Shown here piece after piece: positions 10,197-18,164 of a stretch of DNA of 27,881 nt. The position numbers were made by a program, and so were the translations under genes. Every line of letters starts with the position of its first letter. The stretch's first letter is position 1. The stretch comes from DATAEK01 sp036258055 (lineage in GTDB: Bacteria; Acidobacteriota; Vicinamibacteria; Vicinamibacterales; 2-12-FULL-66-21). The notes beneath the pieces are model-generated. The model ran no database searches. It had not been told where the DNA came from and worked only from the letters and a program-made list of their open reading frames with translations. The DNA lies in NCBI GenBank assembly GCA_036258055.1, contig DATAEK010000314.1, forward strand, positions 1 through 27,881, read 5' to 3'.

Positions 10197-11459
10197 ATGT
10201 CCTTTTCGACGCTCGGGCTCGCGCCCGTCTTGTGTAAGCCCCTCGCGGGTATGGGTTACACCGAACCCACACCGGTCCAGTCCGCCGCCATTCCTCTCGT
10301 CTTGAGGGGCGCCGATCTGTTGGCGCGAGCTCAGACCGGCACGGGAAAAACGGCGGCCTTTGCCCTCCCCATGATCGAGCGGCTGCTCCTGCGACACCCT
10401 CGCTCGAAGGTGCGTGGGCCACGCGGGCTGGTGCTCGTCCCGACGCGGGAATTGGCGATCCAGGTGCACCGCGCACTCGCCACCTATGGCGCGTCGGTGC
10501 AGCTGCGAGTGACGCCGATATTTGGTGGGGTGCCGATGCCGATGCAGGTGAAGGCGCTGCGACTCGGCACCGATATCGTCGTGGCCACACCGGGTCGGCT
10601 CATCGATCACCTGCAGCGGCGGACCGTGGACCTGTCAGCGGTCGAAATACTGACGCTCGACGAAGCCGACCGAATGCTCGATATGGGCTTTCTGCCGTCG
10701 CTTCGACGCGTGCTGCCGGCGCTACCGCCGTCGCGCCAGACGCTGCTGTTTTCCGCGACGTTGTCGGCGGCCGTGGTGCGGCTCTCTGGAGAATTCACCC
10801 GCGATGCGCTGCCGGTCGACGTGTCGCACGGCGATGTCATCGCGCCCACGATTACGCACCGCATTCACCCTGTCGATCTGGATCGCAAGCGGGCGCTGCT
10901 GCTGCACGTCCTGACGCAGACACCCGCGAATCAGGCGCTGGTCTTCTGCAAGACCAAGCGCGGCGCGGATCGCGTCTGCGAGCATCTTGAAAAAGCCGGT
11001 CTCCGAGCGACCGCCATCCACGGCGACAAGAACCAGGCTGCCCGCACCCGTTCCCTCGCGCAGTTCAAATCAGGCCGCGTGAGCGTGCTGGTGGCGACGG
11101 ATATCGCGGCCCGAGGTCTCGACCTCGCCCAGCTTCCGCTCGTGGTCAACTACGATCTGCCGCTGGTTGCGGAAGACTACGTCCATCGAGTTGGACGAAC
11201 CGGGCGCGCTGGTGTCGCCGGGCGTGCGGTCTCACTGGTCACCACATCCGATCGCGCACGGCTGCGCGACATCCAGCAGCTGTTGCCAGCGCCGCTGGAG
11301 CATGTGGCTGTCGCGGGGTTCGAAACAACGGACGCCGTTGTGACACGGCCGCACCTGGCGGTCCGCGGCCGTCAGACGAGGCAGCGGGTCAGCGGTCGAC
11401 GACTGGCATTTGCGTCGCGCGAACAACCTTCCCTTCGGCGACTTCCATCTGTGCCGTGA
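10197..11459 (+). CDS. DEAD-box ATP-dependent RNA helicase, RhlE-like
   Basis: This 420-residue helicase unwinds RNA duplexes using ATP. All core motifs are present: Q motif around YTEPTPVQ (21-28), AQTGTGKT (45-52), PTRELA (82-87), TPGR (131-134), DEAD (155-158), SAT (186-188), VFCKTK (249-254), ATDIAARGLD (300-309) and HRVGRTGR (330-337). The C-terminal extension after the core is short and basic. AGGAG lies four bases before the ATG. Subfamily RhlE is likely but not certain. The leader is strongly structured, and the last 71 bases overlap the convergent omega-like gene on the other strand. It may act with the RRM protein in RNA remodelling or decay. Confidence 0.95.
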   Translation: MSFSTLGLAPVLCKPLAGMGYTEPTPVQSAAIPLVLRGADLLARAQTGTGKTAAFALPMIERLLLRHPRSKVRGPRGLVLVPTRELAIQVHRALATYGASVQLRVTPIFGGVPMPMQVKALRLGTDIVVATPGRLIDHLQRRTVDLSAVEILTLDEADRMLDMGFLPSLRRVLPALPPSRQTLLFSATLSAAVVRLSGEFTRDALPVDVSHGDVIAPTITHRIHPVDLDRKRALLLHVLTQTPANQALVFCKTKRGADRVCEHLEKAGLRATAIHGDKNQAARTRSLAQFKSGRVSVLVATDIAARGLDLAQLPLVVNYDLPLVAEDYVHRVGRTGRAGVAGRAVSLVTTSDRARLRDIQQLLPAPLEHVAVAGFETTDAVVTRPHLAVRGRQTRQRVSGRRLAFASREQPSLRRLPSVP

Positions 11460-11577
11460 CCGTGATCTTCTCGGAGCTCGTCACGCGCGGCGTGCAGCCT
11501 CGCGCGAGCTGCCCAGCCCGGAGGCCTGCCAGGACGGCGAACTCGAATGCGTTGAGTGCGATGGGACGCTGCACCAT
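11389..11577 (-). CDS. RNA polymerase omega-subunit-like small protein
   Basis: The 62 residues contain NAFEFAVLAGLRAGQLARG, TPRV, and ITVTAQMEVAEGKV. These match the omega (RpoZ/Rpb6) pattern of an N-x-F helix with conserved RA-x-QL, a Pro-x-Val, then a Thr-x-x-A-x-x-E-x-x-x-G-x-V helix. Omega stabilises the beta-prime subunit of RNA polymerase. It could be the main omega or a paralogue; the genome's other rpoZ, usually beside gmk, is not in this window. The start at 11577 is chosen from the homologous region; an in-frame ATG at 11628 is possible. It follows the 40-residue ORF by 10 bp, and its 3' end overlaps the helicase gene convergently. Confidence 0.6.
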   Translation of the reverse strand: MVQRPIALNAFEFAVLAGLRAGQLARGCTPRVTSSEKITVTAQMEVAEGKVVRATQMPVVDR

Positions 11578-11587
11578 GAATAGCGCC

Positions 11588-11710
11588 CTAGCGCCGCACC
11601 GGCGCGTTGACGATGGCGGCGCGTTCATCGAACGCGGAGACTTCCGGGTGTCGCACGGTTCCTTGCAACCGCGAGACGTCTGGCGAGCTAGGCGAAGATT
11701 GGACTGGCAT
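11588..11710 (-). CDS. Possible 40-residue small protein behind leader E2
   Basis: The ORF starts with ATG at 11710, two bases after GAGAGGGG, and ends with TAG at 11588, ten bases before the omega-like gene. The sequence is polar (MPVQSSPSSPDVSRLQGTV at the start) with no recognised motif. Its position, first after the E2 leader, mirrors the genes after E0 and E1, but it could be a leader peptide or simply untranslated sequence. The SD spacing of two bases is tight. Confidence 0.4.
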   Translation of the reverse strand: MPVQSSPSSPDVSRLQGTVRHPEVSAFDERAAIVNAPVRR

Positions 11711-11727
11711 GGCCCCTCTCACACAAG

Positions 11728-11772
11728 GCTTTGGTGAGAGCTGGGCCGGGATGGCCTAGGGCTCAGAAAAGC
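11728..11772 (-). ncRNA. Repeated structured leader element, copy E2
   Basis: On the minus strand this 45-base copy begins GCTTTTCTGAGCCC and ends TCTCACCAAAGC. Pairings: GCTTT/AAAGC, TGAG/CTCA and GGCC-ATCCC-GGCC. The -10-like TATAAT is ten bases upstream at 11783-11788. CTCTCAC can alternatively pair with GTGAGAG immediately downstream, which overlaps the SD sequence. Confidence 0.65.
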
Positions 11773-11782
11773 AGGAATCCCG

Positions 11783-11788
11783 ATTATA
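11783..11788 (-). promoter_or_regulatory. -10 hexamer upstream of leader E2
   Basis: A perfect TATAAT on the minus strand, with only a poor -35 candidate at the expected distance. Confidence 0.5.
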
Positions 11789-11825
11789 CGTCTGATTGAC
11801 GGACCAGCGAATGTGCCGCCGTGTG

Positions 11826-12563
11826 TCACAGGCCGAGCCGCAGGAAATGGTCCCGGATGGCGGCGTAGCATTCGCATGAAACAGCTTCGAGCTGTTTTCG
11901 TTTCAGAATCCGGATTCGTCCGTAATGGCTAGTGATCAATCCTTCGTCCTGCAACGCCCGCAGCACCACGGTGACGGTGGGCCGGTACACCCCGAGCATC
12001 ATCGCCAGGAACTCCTGTTTCAGCAGAAAATCGTCCGCTCCGACGCGATCGTGCGTTTGGAGCAGCCAACGACAACACCGTTGCCGTACGTCGTGGAGGG
12101 CATTGCAGGCGGTGCATTGCATCACCTGCAGCAGGTTGGCTTGCGCGTACAAACCGACGACATCGCGAAACGGCCCCGGCCGCGCGGTTTCCCGTTCGAA
12201 CCGGCCTGCCGCCAACGCGGGGAGCGGCCCATTCGACACCTGCTGGAAGGTGCGGCCCGCTCCCCACCGATCGCCCAGGAACACACCGACCCCCAGCATG
12301 CCCTCGTGACCCACCGTGGCCACTTCGACGAGTGCGCCATCCCTCATCCGATTGGTGACCGAATACACGCCACCGTTCGGGAAGTACACGTCGGTGATGC
12401 GCGTGTCCTGGTCCTGGAGGGTGTCGCCGGTCACGACCGTCTTCAGCCGCAAGTGTTTCAGGATCCGTTTGTAGTCGACCGCCGGCAACGCCGCCAACAG
12501 GCGATTGTGCAGAAGTGTTCCGTCGGGCAGGAGCCGAGTGGATCGGGAAGTGGTGACGGGCAC
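11826..12563 (-). CDS. Crp/Fnr family transcriptional regulator
   Basis: This 245-residue protein has an N-terminal cupin-like sensor domain (about residues 20-130) and a C-terminal winged helix; LGVYRPTVTVVLRALQDEGLI near residue 195 is the recognition region. The sensor lacks the GE...R-S-A cassette that binds cAMP and instead has VGHEGMLGVGVFLGD, as in a Crp subfamily that does not bind cAMP. Several Cys residues (QCTACNALH and RCCRWLL) lie in the linker helix and might sense redox or metal, but this is speculation. The GTG start is supported by GAGGAGG six bases upstream. The transcript begins with the fourth copy of the repeated leader. Confidence 0.92.
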   Translation of the reverse strand: MPVTTSRSTRLLPDGTLLHNRLLAALPAVDYKRILKHLRLKTVVTGDTLQDQDTRITDVYFPNGGVYSVTNRMRDGALVEVATVGHEGMLGVGVFLGDRWGAGRTFQQVSNGPLPALAAGRFERETARPGPFRDVVGLYAQANLLQVMQCTACNALHDVRQRCCRWLLQTHDRVGADDFLLKQEFLAMMLGVYRPTVTVVLRALQDEGLITSHYGRIRILKRKQLEAVSCECYAAIRDHFLRLGL

Positions 12564-12583
12564 GGCGTCCTCCTCTGAGCAAA

Positions 12584-12598
12584 CCTGACCAGGTCAGG
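12584..12598 (-). repeat. Perfect inverted repeat in the crp-type gene leader
   Basis: CCTGACC and GGTCAGG flank a single central base, between leader E3 and the ribosome binding site. It may be an operator for autoregulation or an RNA hairpin. There is no T-tract, so it is not a typical terminator. Confidence 0.5.
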
Positions 12599-12599
12599 C

Positions 12600-12656
12600 G
12601 CTTCGATGAGATGGAGGGACGCAGCCCGCGTCGCTGCGAGCGCAGCTCAGGAAAGC
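12600..12656 (-). ncRNA. Repeated structured leader element, copy E3
   Basis: The longest copy, 57 bases. On the minus strand it begins GCTTTCCTGAGC and ends CTCATCGAAGC. The outer stem GCTTT/GAAGC keeps pairing through a G-U pair, and TGAG/CTCA is retained, but the apical part differs and can form GACGC/GCGTC. CTGAGC can alternatively pair with GCTCAG just before the AGGAGG of the crp-type gene. A weak GATACC at 12672-12677 is at the -10 position. Confidence 0.55.
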
Positions 12657-12711
12657 AGGTCGGAACCCAAGGGTATCACGTTAAGTTGAGCCCCGCGCGA
12701 TCAGAATGTAC

Positions 12712-12722
12712 TGTAGACTACA
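12712..12722. promoter_or_regulatory. BlaI/MecI-like operator dyad
   Basis: TGTAG-A-CTACA is a perfect dyad resembling operators of BlaI/MecI/CopY-type repressors (TACA/TGTA half sites). It lies about 35 bp upstream of the -10 of the E3 transcript. No blaI-type gene is in the window, so the regulator, if any, is elsewhere. Confidence 0.4.
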
Positions 12723-12729
12723 TTTGCCC

Positions 12730-13046
12730 GCCAGACTGGTGCCACGCCACGTGTGACGTCGCCTCAGCCTCCGAGCTTCCGGCAGCCGCGTGCTACCGCG
12801 CAGGAGCGTGACGATGTCCAACGCATTCCATTCGCAACATGTTCGCGCGCTCACATGAGGCCCGCTCCGTTGCGAACGAGCCGCGGAGCTCTTCCGGGCT
12901 GCGCCCGCGGTCCTAGACGTTGAGGACCTCGGCGGCTCGCTGGCTCACACCTCGCGCCGCCACATCGATCAACCAACCGGCCGTTTCGGCCGATTGACAA
13001 TGCCTGCGGGCAACGCGAGCAACCTGCGGGCGAGGTGGGGGCCTCT
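12730..13046. other. Intergenic region without a supported gene
   Basis: No gene is seen. A CGGCCG-TTT-CGGCCG hairpin lies at 12978-12992, and TTGACA at 12994-12999 lacks a good -10 partner. This region presumably holds the promoter of the radical SAM gene. Confidence 0.4.
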
Positions 13047-14603
13047 GTGACTGTCTATCTGATCAATCCTAGCCATATTTCATTTGGCATCGGCGTCATC
13101 ACCCCGCGGTGGTTGTACGTCCTGGCCTCGGCAACGCCGCACCACTATGGCGAACCGCGACTGATCGATGAGACGTTGGAGGCGTTCGATCTGACCAGGC
13201 TGGAGGCCGGCGACGTCGTCGGGATCGGCATTCACACCGGCAATGCGCTGCGCGGCTATGAGATCGGTTCCGCGGCTCGTGCCGCCGGCGCGTACGTCGT
13301 GTTTGGCGGTATTCACGCCACACTCTATCCCGATGAAGCGCTCGAACGCGGTCAGGCGCACGCCGTCGTCACCGGCGATGGTGAGCGCGTGTGGCCTGAT
13401 GTGCTGCGAGACTGCGCGGCCGACGCGCCGCTCAGCCGGTATGACGGCGGCAGGGTGGAAGGCGACGGCTTCCTGCCGGGTCGCTGGGATCTGCTGCCGG
13501 CGGATCGATACATGTGGGCTTCCGTGCAGACCGTTCGCGGATGCCCGAAGCACTGTTCATTCTGCTCGGTGTGGCGCACCGACGGACAGAAGCCCCGGCA
13601 GCGTCACGTCGACCGGGTGCTCGACGAAGTCATCGAGTTGCGGCGTCGGGGGTTCCGCTTCATCGCGCTCGCGGACGACAATTTCTATCCCGTCACGCTC
13701 GAAGACCTGCGGATGGCAGCACGCCGACATGATTCGAGTCAGCTGGAGCGGCTCCAGGCGCTCCGGCAGGAGCGGTTCGACCTGATGGAGGGACTGGCAG
13801 AGCTCCCGAGTGACACGGTGTTCTTTACGCAGATCACCATGGAGGCGGCCGAAGATCCCGAGTTCCTCGAGGCGATGCGCCGGGCGCACATCAAGGGGGC
13901 GCTGGTAGGCGTCGAGGCCGTCACCCCCGAAGGCCTCAAGGACGTGTACAAGGATTTCAACGAGAGCGGCGAATCGCTGGTCGAACGATTACGTCAATTC
14001 CGGCGGCACGGGATTCACGTGCTGGGGTCGTTCATCTTTGGCCTCCCGAGCGACCGCGCCGCGACGTTCGCCGCGTCGCTGTCGGTCGCCGAGCGCGCGG
14101 ACGTCACCTTCGCGCAGTTCGTGATGTTGACGCCGTTCCCCGGGACGCTGGATTTCGCGGCGTGGGAAAAGTCACTGGGTGCCGAGCCCCCCCATGTCAA
14201 CGGCATTCCCGTCTCCCGGCATTGGCTCATTCCCCAGGAACATCGACCGAAGGTGTACATGGCCCACCCGGTCATGAGTGGCGACGAAATCCGTCGCCGG
14301 ACCCAGGCCGTCTGGGACGAGTTCTATTCGCTCGGCCGCATCTGGCGGCGGTCGCGGGGGGCGGTCTCGTCAATCAAGGGCCGGCTCGCGTTTCTGCTGA
14401 TCTCGAAGATCTATCGCCAGATGTACGCGAACACCGGAATTGCCACGGATAGTGCGAGAGTCAATCGATCCGCGCAGTGGGCGCGCCTGATGGCGATCCC
14501 ATGCCGCCGGCTGTTCGCCGGCCGGCCACTGACGGAGTCGCAGCTGCCGTCACGGCGTGCGAATGGGCTGGTGAGCGGCATGTCCGCGTCGCCGATCGAA
14601 TGA
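13047..14603 (+). CDS. B12-binding domain radical SAM protein
   Basis: The N-terminal domain (about residues 1-135) looks like a Rossmann-type cobalamin-binding domain without the DXHXXG motif, as in many class B radical SAM methylases. The radical SAM core follows, with the cluster motif CPKHCSFC (CX3CX2C) at about residues 168-175 and the downstream strand FIALADDNFY. These enzymes cleave S-adenosylmethionine and often methylate unactivated carbons or rearrange lipids and secondary metabolites; the substrate here is unknown. I prefer GTG 13047 (MTVYLINPSHISFG) because a G-rich SD (GAGGTGGGGG) ends six bases before it; GTG 13035 would add four residues. It stands alone between the Crp gene and the kinase. 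Confidence 0.9.
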   Translation: MTVYLINPSHISFGIGVITPRWLYVLASATPHHYGEPRLIDETLEAFDLTRLEAGDVVGIGIHTGNALRGYEIGSAARAAGAYVVFGGIHATLYPDEALERGQAHAVVTGDGERVWPDVLRDCAADAPLSRYDGGRVEGDGFLPGRWDLLPADRYMWASVQTVRGCPKHCSFCSVWRTDGQKPRQRHVDRVLDEVIELRRRGFRFIALADDNFYPVTLEDLRMAARRHDSSQLERLQALRQERFDLMEGLAELPSDTVFFTQITMEAAEDPEFLEAMRRAHIKGALVGVEAVTPEGLKDVYKDFNESGESLVERLRQFRRHGIHVLGSFIFGLPSDRAATFAASLSVAERADVTFAQFVMLTPFPGTLDFAAWEKSLGAEPPHVNGIPVSRHWLIPQEHRPKVYMAHPVMSGDEIRRRTQAVWDEFYSLGRIWRRSRGAVSSIKGRLAFLLISKIYRQMYANTGIATDSARVNRSAQWARLMAIPCRRLFAGRPLTESQLPSRRANGLVSGMSASPIE

Positions 14604-14922
14604 GTCGGTGATCAGGCTGACATCCTCGCCAACGCAGGTCGCCGTCGCAGGCTCCAGATCCGCGTCGAGGAGCCCGCCGTGCGCGTCCGGAAAGCTTTTG
14701 GCACTTGTCACCTCCGCACGCGACGTTCGATGAAGCCCTTGCGCTGCCTGTGAATCTGACCGCCACGCTGATGTCGCCTTCCTCGAAGCGTCCATGATCG
14801 ATTCGAACGAAAACCCACTGCCGTCGTAGCGGTGACCGCCAGGGTGATCCGCCCTCGCGGCCGGGAATTGTGTTGCGAGCCCTTGGGCCGGGGCACTAGC
14901 ATGCACTCGCTGGAAGCCCAGG
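14604..14922. other. Intergenic region, no firmly supported gene
   Basis: Short minus-strand ORFs cross 14550-14930 but show no recognised motif, and the coding signal seems to move between frames, so a decayed gene is possible but not demonstrated. No tRNA or terminator is evident. Confidence 0.3.
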
Positions 14923-17900
14923 GTGAGCAAGACAGAGCAGTCCCCTCAGACCATCGTCAACCGGCCCGACGTAAGAACGGGAAACGCGGCGGCAGCTTAC
15001 GGGCTGGCGCTCGCCGCACTCATCGCGGCCGTACTCATTCGTTATCTGCTCGACCCCTGGATGGGGGACGCGCTGCCTCTCGTCACGCTGTTCGGCGCCG
15101 TTGCCGCGGCCGTGTGGTTCGGCGGCTACCGTCCGGCCATCGTGGTTGTGATTCTGGGGTACCTGGCGTGTTCCTACCTGTTCATCGAGCCTCGAGGCCG
15201 CTTTGCCTTTCCCGATCTCGGAAGCGTGATCGGCCTGTTGGCGTACTGCTTCACCTGTTTGCTGATCATCGGGTTTGGCGAGGCGACCCGCCTCGCCCAC
15301 CTGCGTTCGAGCGAGCGGCGCGAGCTGTTGCAAGTCACGCTGCGCAGCATCGGCGACGCCGTCATCACCACTGATGTCGAGGGCCGCGTCACCGACATGA
15401 ATGGCGTGGCCGAGTCGTTGACCGGCTGGACGCAACGGGAGGCTGTGGGCCAACCGATCGACTCGGTGTTTCGCATCGTGAACGAGGAGACGCGTGGGCC
15501 GGTCGAAAACCCGGCGACCAGAGCGCTTCGGGAGGGCATGGTCGTCGGGCTGGCGAATCACACGGTACTGATTCGAAGAAACGGCGGCGAGTGTCCCATC
15601 GACGACAGCGCCGCGCCGATCCGCGACGAACGGGGCAACCTCTCGGGATGCGTCCTGATTTTCAGGAACGTGGCGGTGCAGCGGCACCTGGAGCGGGACA
15701 ACGCCAGTCAGCTGCTCACGGCTCGACTGCTCGCCTCGATTGTCGAGTCCTCGGATGATGCCATCATCAGCAAATCGCTCGACGGCATCATCCAGAGCTG
15801 GAACGCCGCTGCCGAGCGCCTCTTCGGCTACCCAGCCGACCAGGCGGTGGGCCGCCACATCTCTCTCGTCATTCCCGCCGAACGCATCGCTGAGGAAGAC
15901 CACATCATCGCCAGCCTGAAAGCCGGACAGCGGATCGATCATTTTGAAACCGAGCGGCTTCGATCCGACGGCCGCCGGATTCTCGTGTCGCTCACGATTT
16001 CACCGGTCAAAGACGACGCCGGCCATGTCATCGGCGCGTCGAAGATCGTGCGGGACGTGACCCGGCAACGGCAGGCCGAGCAGCGCGAGCGTCAACTGCT
16101 GGCGGAAGCGGCCGCGGCGAATGCCAAATTTCAGGCGTTCTTCGAGCAGGGCGCGTTGTTTGCCGGAATCATGGATGTGGACGGCACGATTCTCGACGCC
16201 AACCGTCTGTCCTGGGAAGCCTGCGGCTACACCAGGGAGCAGATCGTCGGCAAACCGTTCTGGGAAGGCCCGTGGTGGGCGCCCTCGTCGCAACTGATCG
16301 AGCAGATCAAGGTGGCTTCCGCGCAGGCCGCGGCCGGGCAGACCTTTCGTGCGGAGATGCCCTACTTCGTGGCGGACGGCAGCGAGCGCGTGGCCGATGT
16401 CGCGATCCAGCCGATCCGGGACGAGGCGGGCCGAGTGCTGTTTCTGGCGCCAACAGGCGTCGACATCACGGACCGGAAACGGGCAGAGGCCGACCGCGAA
16501 AAATTCGTCACGCTCGTCGAGAACAGCACCGACTTCATCGGCATGTGCGACCTCGAAGGCATTCCCTTTTTCATCAACCGAGCGGGCCTGGAGATGGTCG
16601 GCCTCGACGACCTCGAAGAAGCCCGCCACGTGGCTGTGGCATCGTTCTTCTTTCCCGAAGATCAAGCCAGGCTCATGCAGGAGTTCTTTCCGTCGGTGCT
16701 CGAGAAGGGTCACGGGGAGATCGAGGTGCGCTTCCGGCATTTCAAGACCGGCGACGCGCGCTGGATGGCCTACAAGGTGCTGACACTGCCGGACGCCGAC
16801 GGACGGCCGATCGCGTTCGCGACGGTCAGCCAGGATGTGACCGAGCGACGGCGGATGGAAGACACGCTGCGAGGGATGGCGGCGGACTTGTCCGAGGCGG
16901 ACCGTCGCAAGAACGAATTCCTGGCAATGCTGGCGCACGAGTTGCGGAACCCTCTGGCGCCGATCAGCAACGCCGCGCAAGCGCTGCGGCTGGGTGGCCG
17001 CGACGGAGAAACGCTTCGGTCGGCGTCGGAAATGCTGGAGCGCCAGGTTGGCCAGATGGCCCGACTGGTCGATGACCTGCTCGACATGAGCCGGATCTCG
17101 CGCGGCAAGATCGAGCTCCGCAAAGAGCGTGTCGAACTGACGCCGATCGTCGAGCAGGCCGTCGAGGCCGTTCGTGCTCAGTACAAGAGCATGAACCACG
17201 AGCTCACGGTGAGCGTGCCGCCGACACCAGTGCATCTGAATGCCGATCCCGCGCGCCTCACTCAGGTCGTCGGGAACCTGTTGAACAACGCCTGCAAGTT
17301 CACTGAGAAGGGCGGTCACGTCTCGCTGACAGTCGAGCACCATCGGGAGCAGGTCGTCATCCGCGTCAAGGACAACGGCATCGGCATCGCCGCCGAGAAT
17401 CTTCCTCGACTGTTCGAGATGTTCGCGCAGGTGGATACGTCCCTGGAGCGCTCGCGCGACGGCCTGGGCATCGGCTTGACGCTGGTGAAGACGCTGGTGG
17501 AAATGCACGGCGGAACGGTTGAAGCGCACAGCGACGGGCTTGGGGAGGGCAGTGAATTCGCGATTCGTCTGCCTGTCCTGTTGGATGTGCCGAAGCCGCT
17601 CTCACCGCCGGCGGTCAGCAAGCCGATGCCGGCTGGGCGCCTGCGCATCCTGATCGTCGACGACAGCCCGGACGGCGCAGACTCGCTCGCCATGCTGTTG
17701 GAGTTCGGCGGTCACGAGACCCACCAGGCATACGATGGACTCGAAGCGATCGAAGCCGCCGAGCGACTCCATCCCGATGTCGTGCTGCTCGACATCGGCC
17801 TGCCCAGAATGAACGGCTACGAAGCGTGTCGACGAATCCGGGAACAGCCGTGGGGAAGAGATCTGGTCCTGGTCGCGCTGACTGGCTGGGGGCAGGAAGA

Positions 17901-18039
17901 AGATCGGAATCGATCGCGAGAAGCGGGCTTCGACGCACACCTGGTCAAGCCAGTCGACCACGACGTCCTCCTGGAGCTGCTGGCCTCGGTGCCAGCGATC
18001 AGGACTGCGAGACAGGAGGAAACCTACGGTCGATCGTGA
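14923..18039 (+). CDS. Hybrid sensor histidine kinase (DUF4118, multiple PAS, receiver domain)
   Basis: The domains of this 1038-residue protein in order are: a KdpD-like DUF4118 membrane region with four hydrophobic helices (about 22-125); four PAS domains (about 140-260, 273-385, 400-510 and 522-640), each opening with a recognisable strand such as SIGDAVITTDVEGRVTDMN; a HisKA domain with phospho-acceptor His 672 in AMLAHELRNPLAPI; an ATPase domain with NNACKFT, DNGIGI and GLGIGLTLVKTL; and a receiver domain (about 907-1025) with phospho-acceptor Asp 957 in VVLLDIGLPRMNGYE. It should sense an internal or membrane signal and relay phosphate within itself or to another partner; no response regulator with a DNA-binding domain is adjacent. 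GTG 14923 is chosen. Confidence 0.93.
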   Translation: MSKTEQSPQTIVNRPDVRTGNAAAAYGLALAALIAAVLIRYLLDPWMGDALPLVTLFGAVAAAVWFGGYRPAIVVVILGYLACSYLFIEPRGRFAFPDLGSVIGLLAYCFTCLLIIGFGEATRLAHLRSSERRELLQVTLRSIGDAVITTDVEGRVTDMNGVAESLTGWTQREAVGQPIDSVFRIVNEETRGPVENPATRALREGMVVGLANHTVLIRRNGGECPIDDSAAPIRDERGNLSGCVLIFRNVAVQRHLERDNASQLLTARLLASIVESSDDAIISKSLDGIIQSWNAAAERLFGYPADQAVGRHISLVIPAERIAEEDHIIASLKAGQRIDHFETERLRSDGRRILVSLTISPVKDDAGHVIGASKIVRDVTRQRQAEQRERQLLAEAAAANAKFQAFFEQGALFAGIMDVDGTILDANRLSWEACGYTREQIVGKPFWEGPWWAPSSQLIEQIKVASAQAAAGQTFRAEMPYFVADGSERVADVAIQPIRDEAGRVLFLAPTGVDITDRKRAEADREKFVTLVENSTDFIGMCDLEGIPFFINRAGLEMVGLDDLEEARHVAVASFFFPEDQARLMQEFFPSVLEKGHGEIEVRFRHFKTGDARWMAYKVLTLPDADGRPIAFATVSQDVTERRRMEDTLRGMAADLSEADRRKNEFLAMLAHELRNPLAPISNAAQALRLGGRDGETLRSASEMLERQVGQMARLVDDLLDMSRISRGKIELRKERVELTPIVEQAVEAVRAQYKSMNHELTVSVPPTPVHLNADPARLTQVVGNLLNNACKFTEKGGHVSLTVEHHREQVVIRVKDNGIGIAAENLPRLFEMFAQVDTSLERSRDGLGIGLTLVKTLVEMHGGTVEAHSDGLGEGSEFAIRLPVLLDVPKPLSPPAVSKPMPAGRLRILIVDDSPDGADSLAMLLEFGGHETHQAYDGLEAIEAAERLHPDVVLLDIGLPRMNGYEACRRIREQPWGRDLVLVALTGWGQEEDRNRSREAGFDAHLVKPVDHDVLLELLASVPAIRTARQEETYGRS

Positions 18040-18164
18040 TCCATTCCAAGGTCCCGTGGTGGTGCCGGAGCTGACGCTGTAACGGAAAGACGGCTGGCGA
18101 CACATAGGGGTAAACGGACGGATTGCGATAGCGCGGTCCGCCACTGAAACCAAGGAGAGCCCCA

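Noticed and set aside
12978..12992. CGGCCG-TTT-CGGCCG hairpin as a terminator
   Set aside because: No T-tract follows on either strand and it lies between divergently oriented genes.
14780..14830. GTTCGAATC resembling a tRNA T-loop near 14800
   Set aside because: The flanking bases do not form a T-stem and no acceptor or anticodon arm can be drawn.
14550..14930. Minus-strand ORFs between the radical SAM gene and the kinase
   Set aside because: Coding signal appears to move between frames and nothing is recognisable; a decayed gene is possible but not supported.
16000..17529. A 509-codon minus-strand frame inside the histidine kinase
   Set aside because: It is opposite conserved PAS and HisKA coding sequence; no domain and no ribosome binding site.
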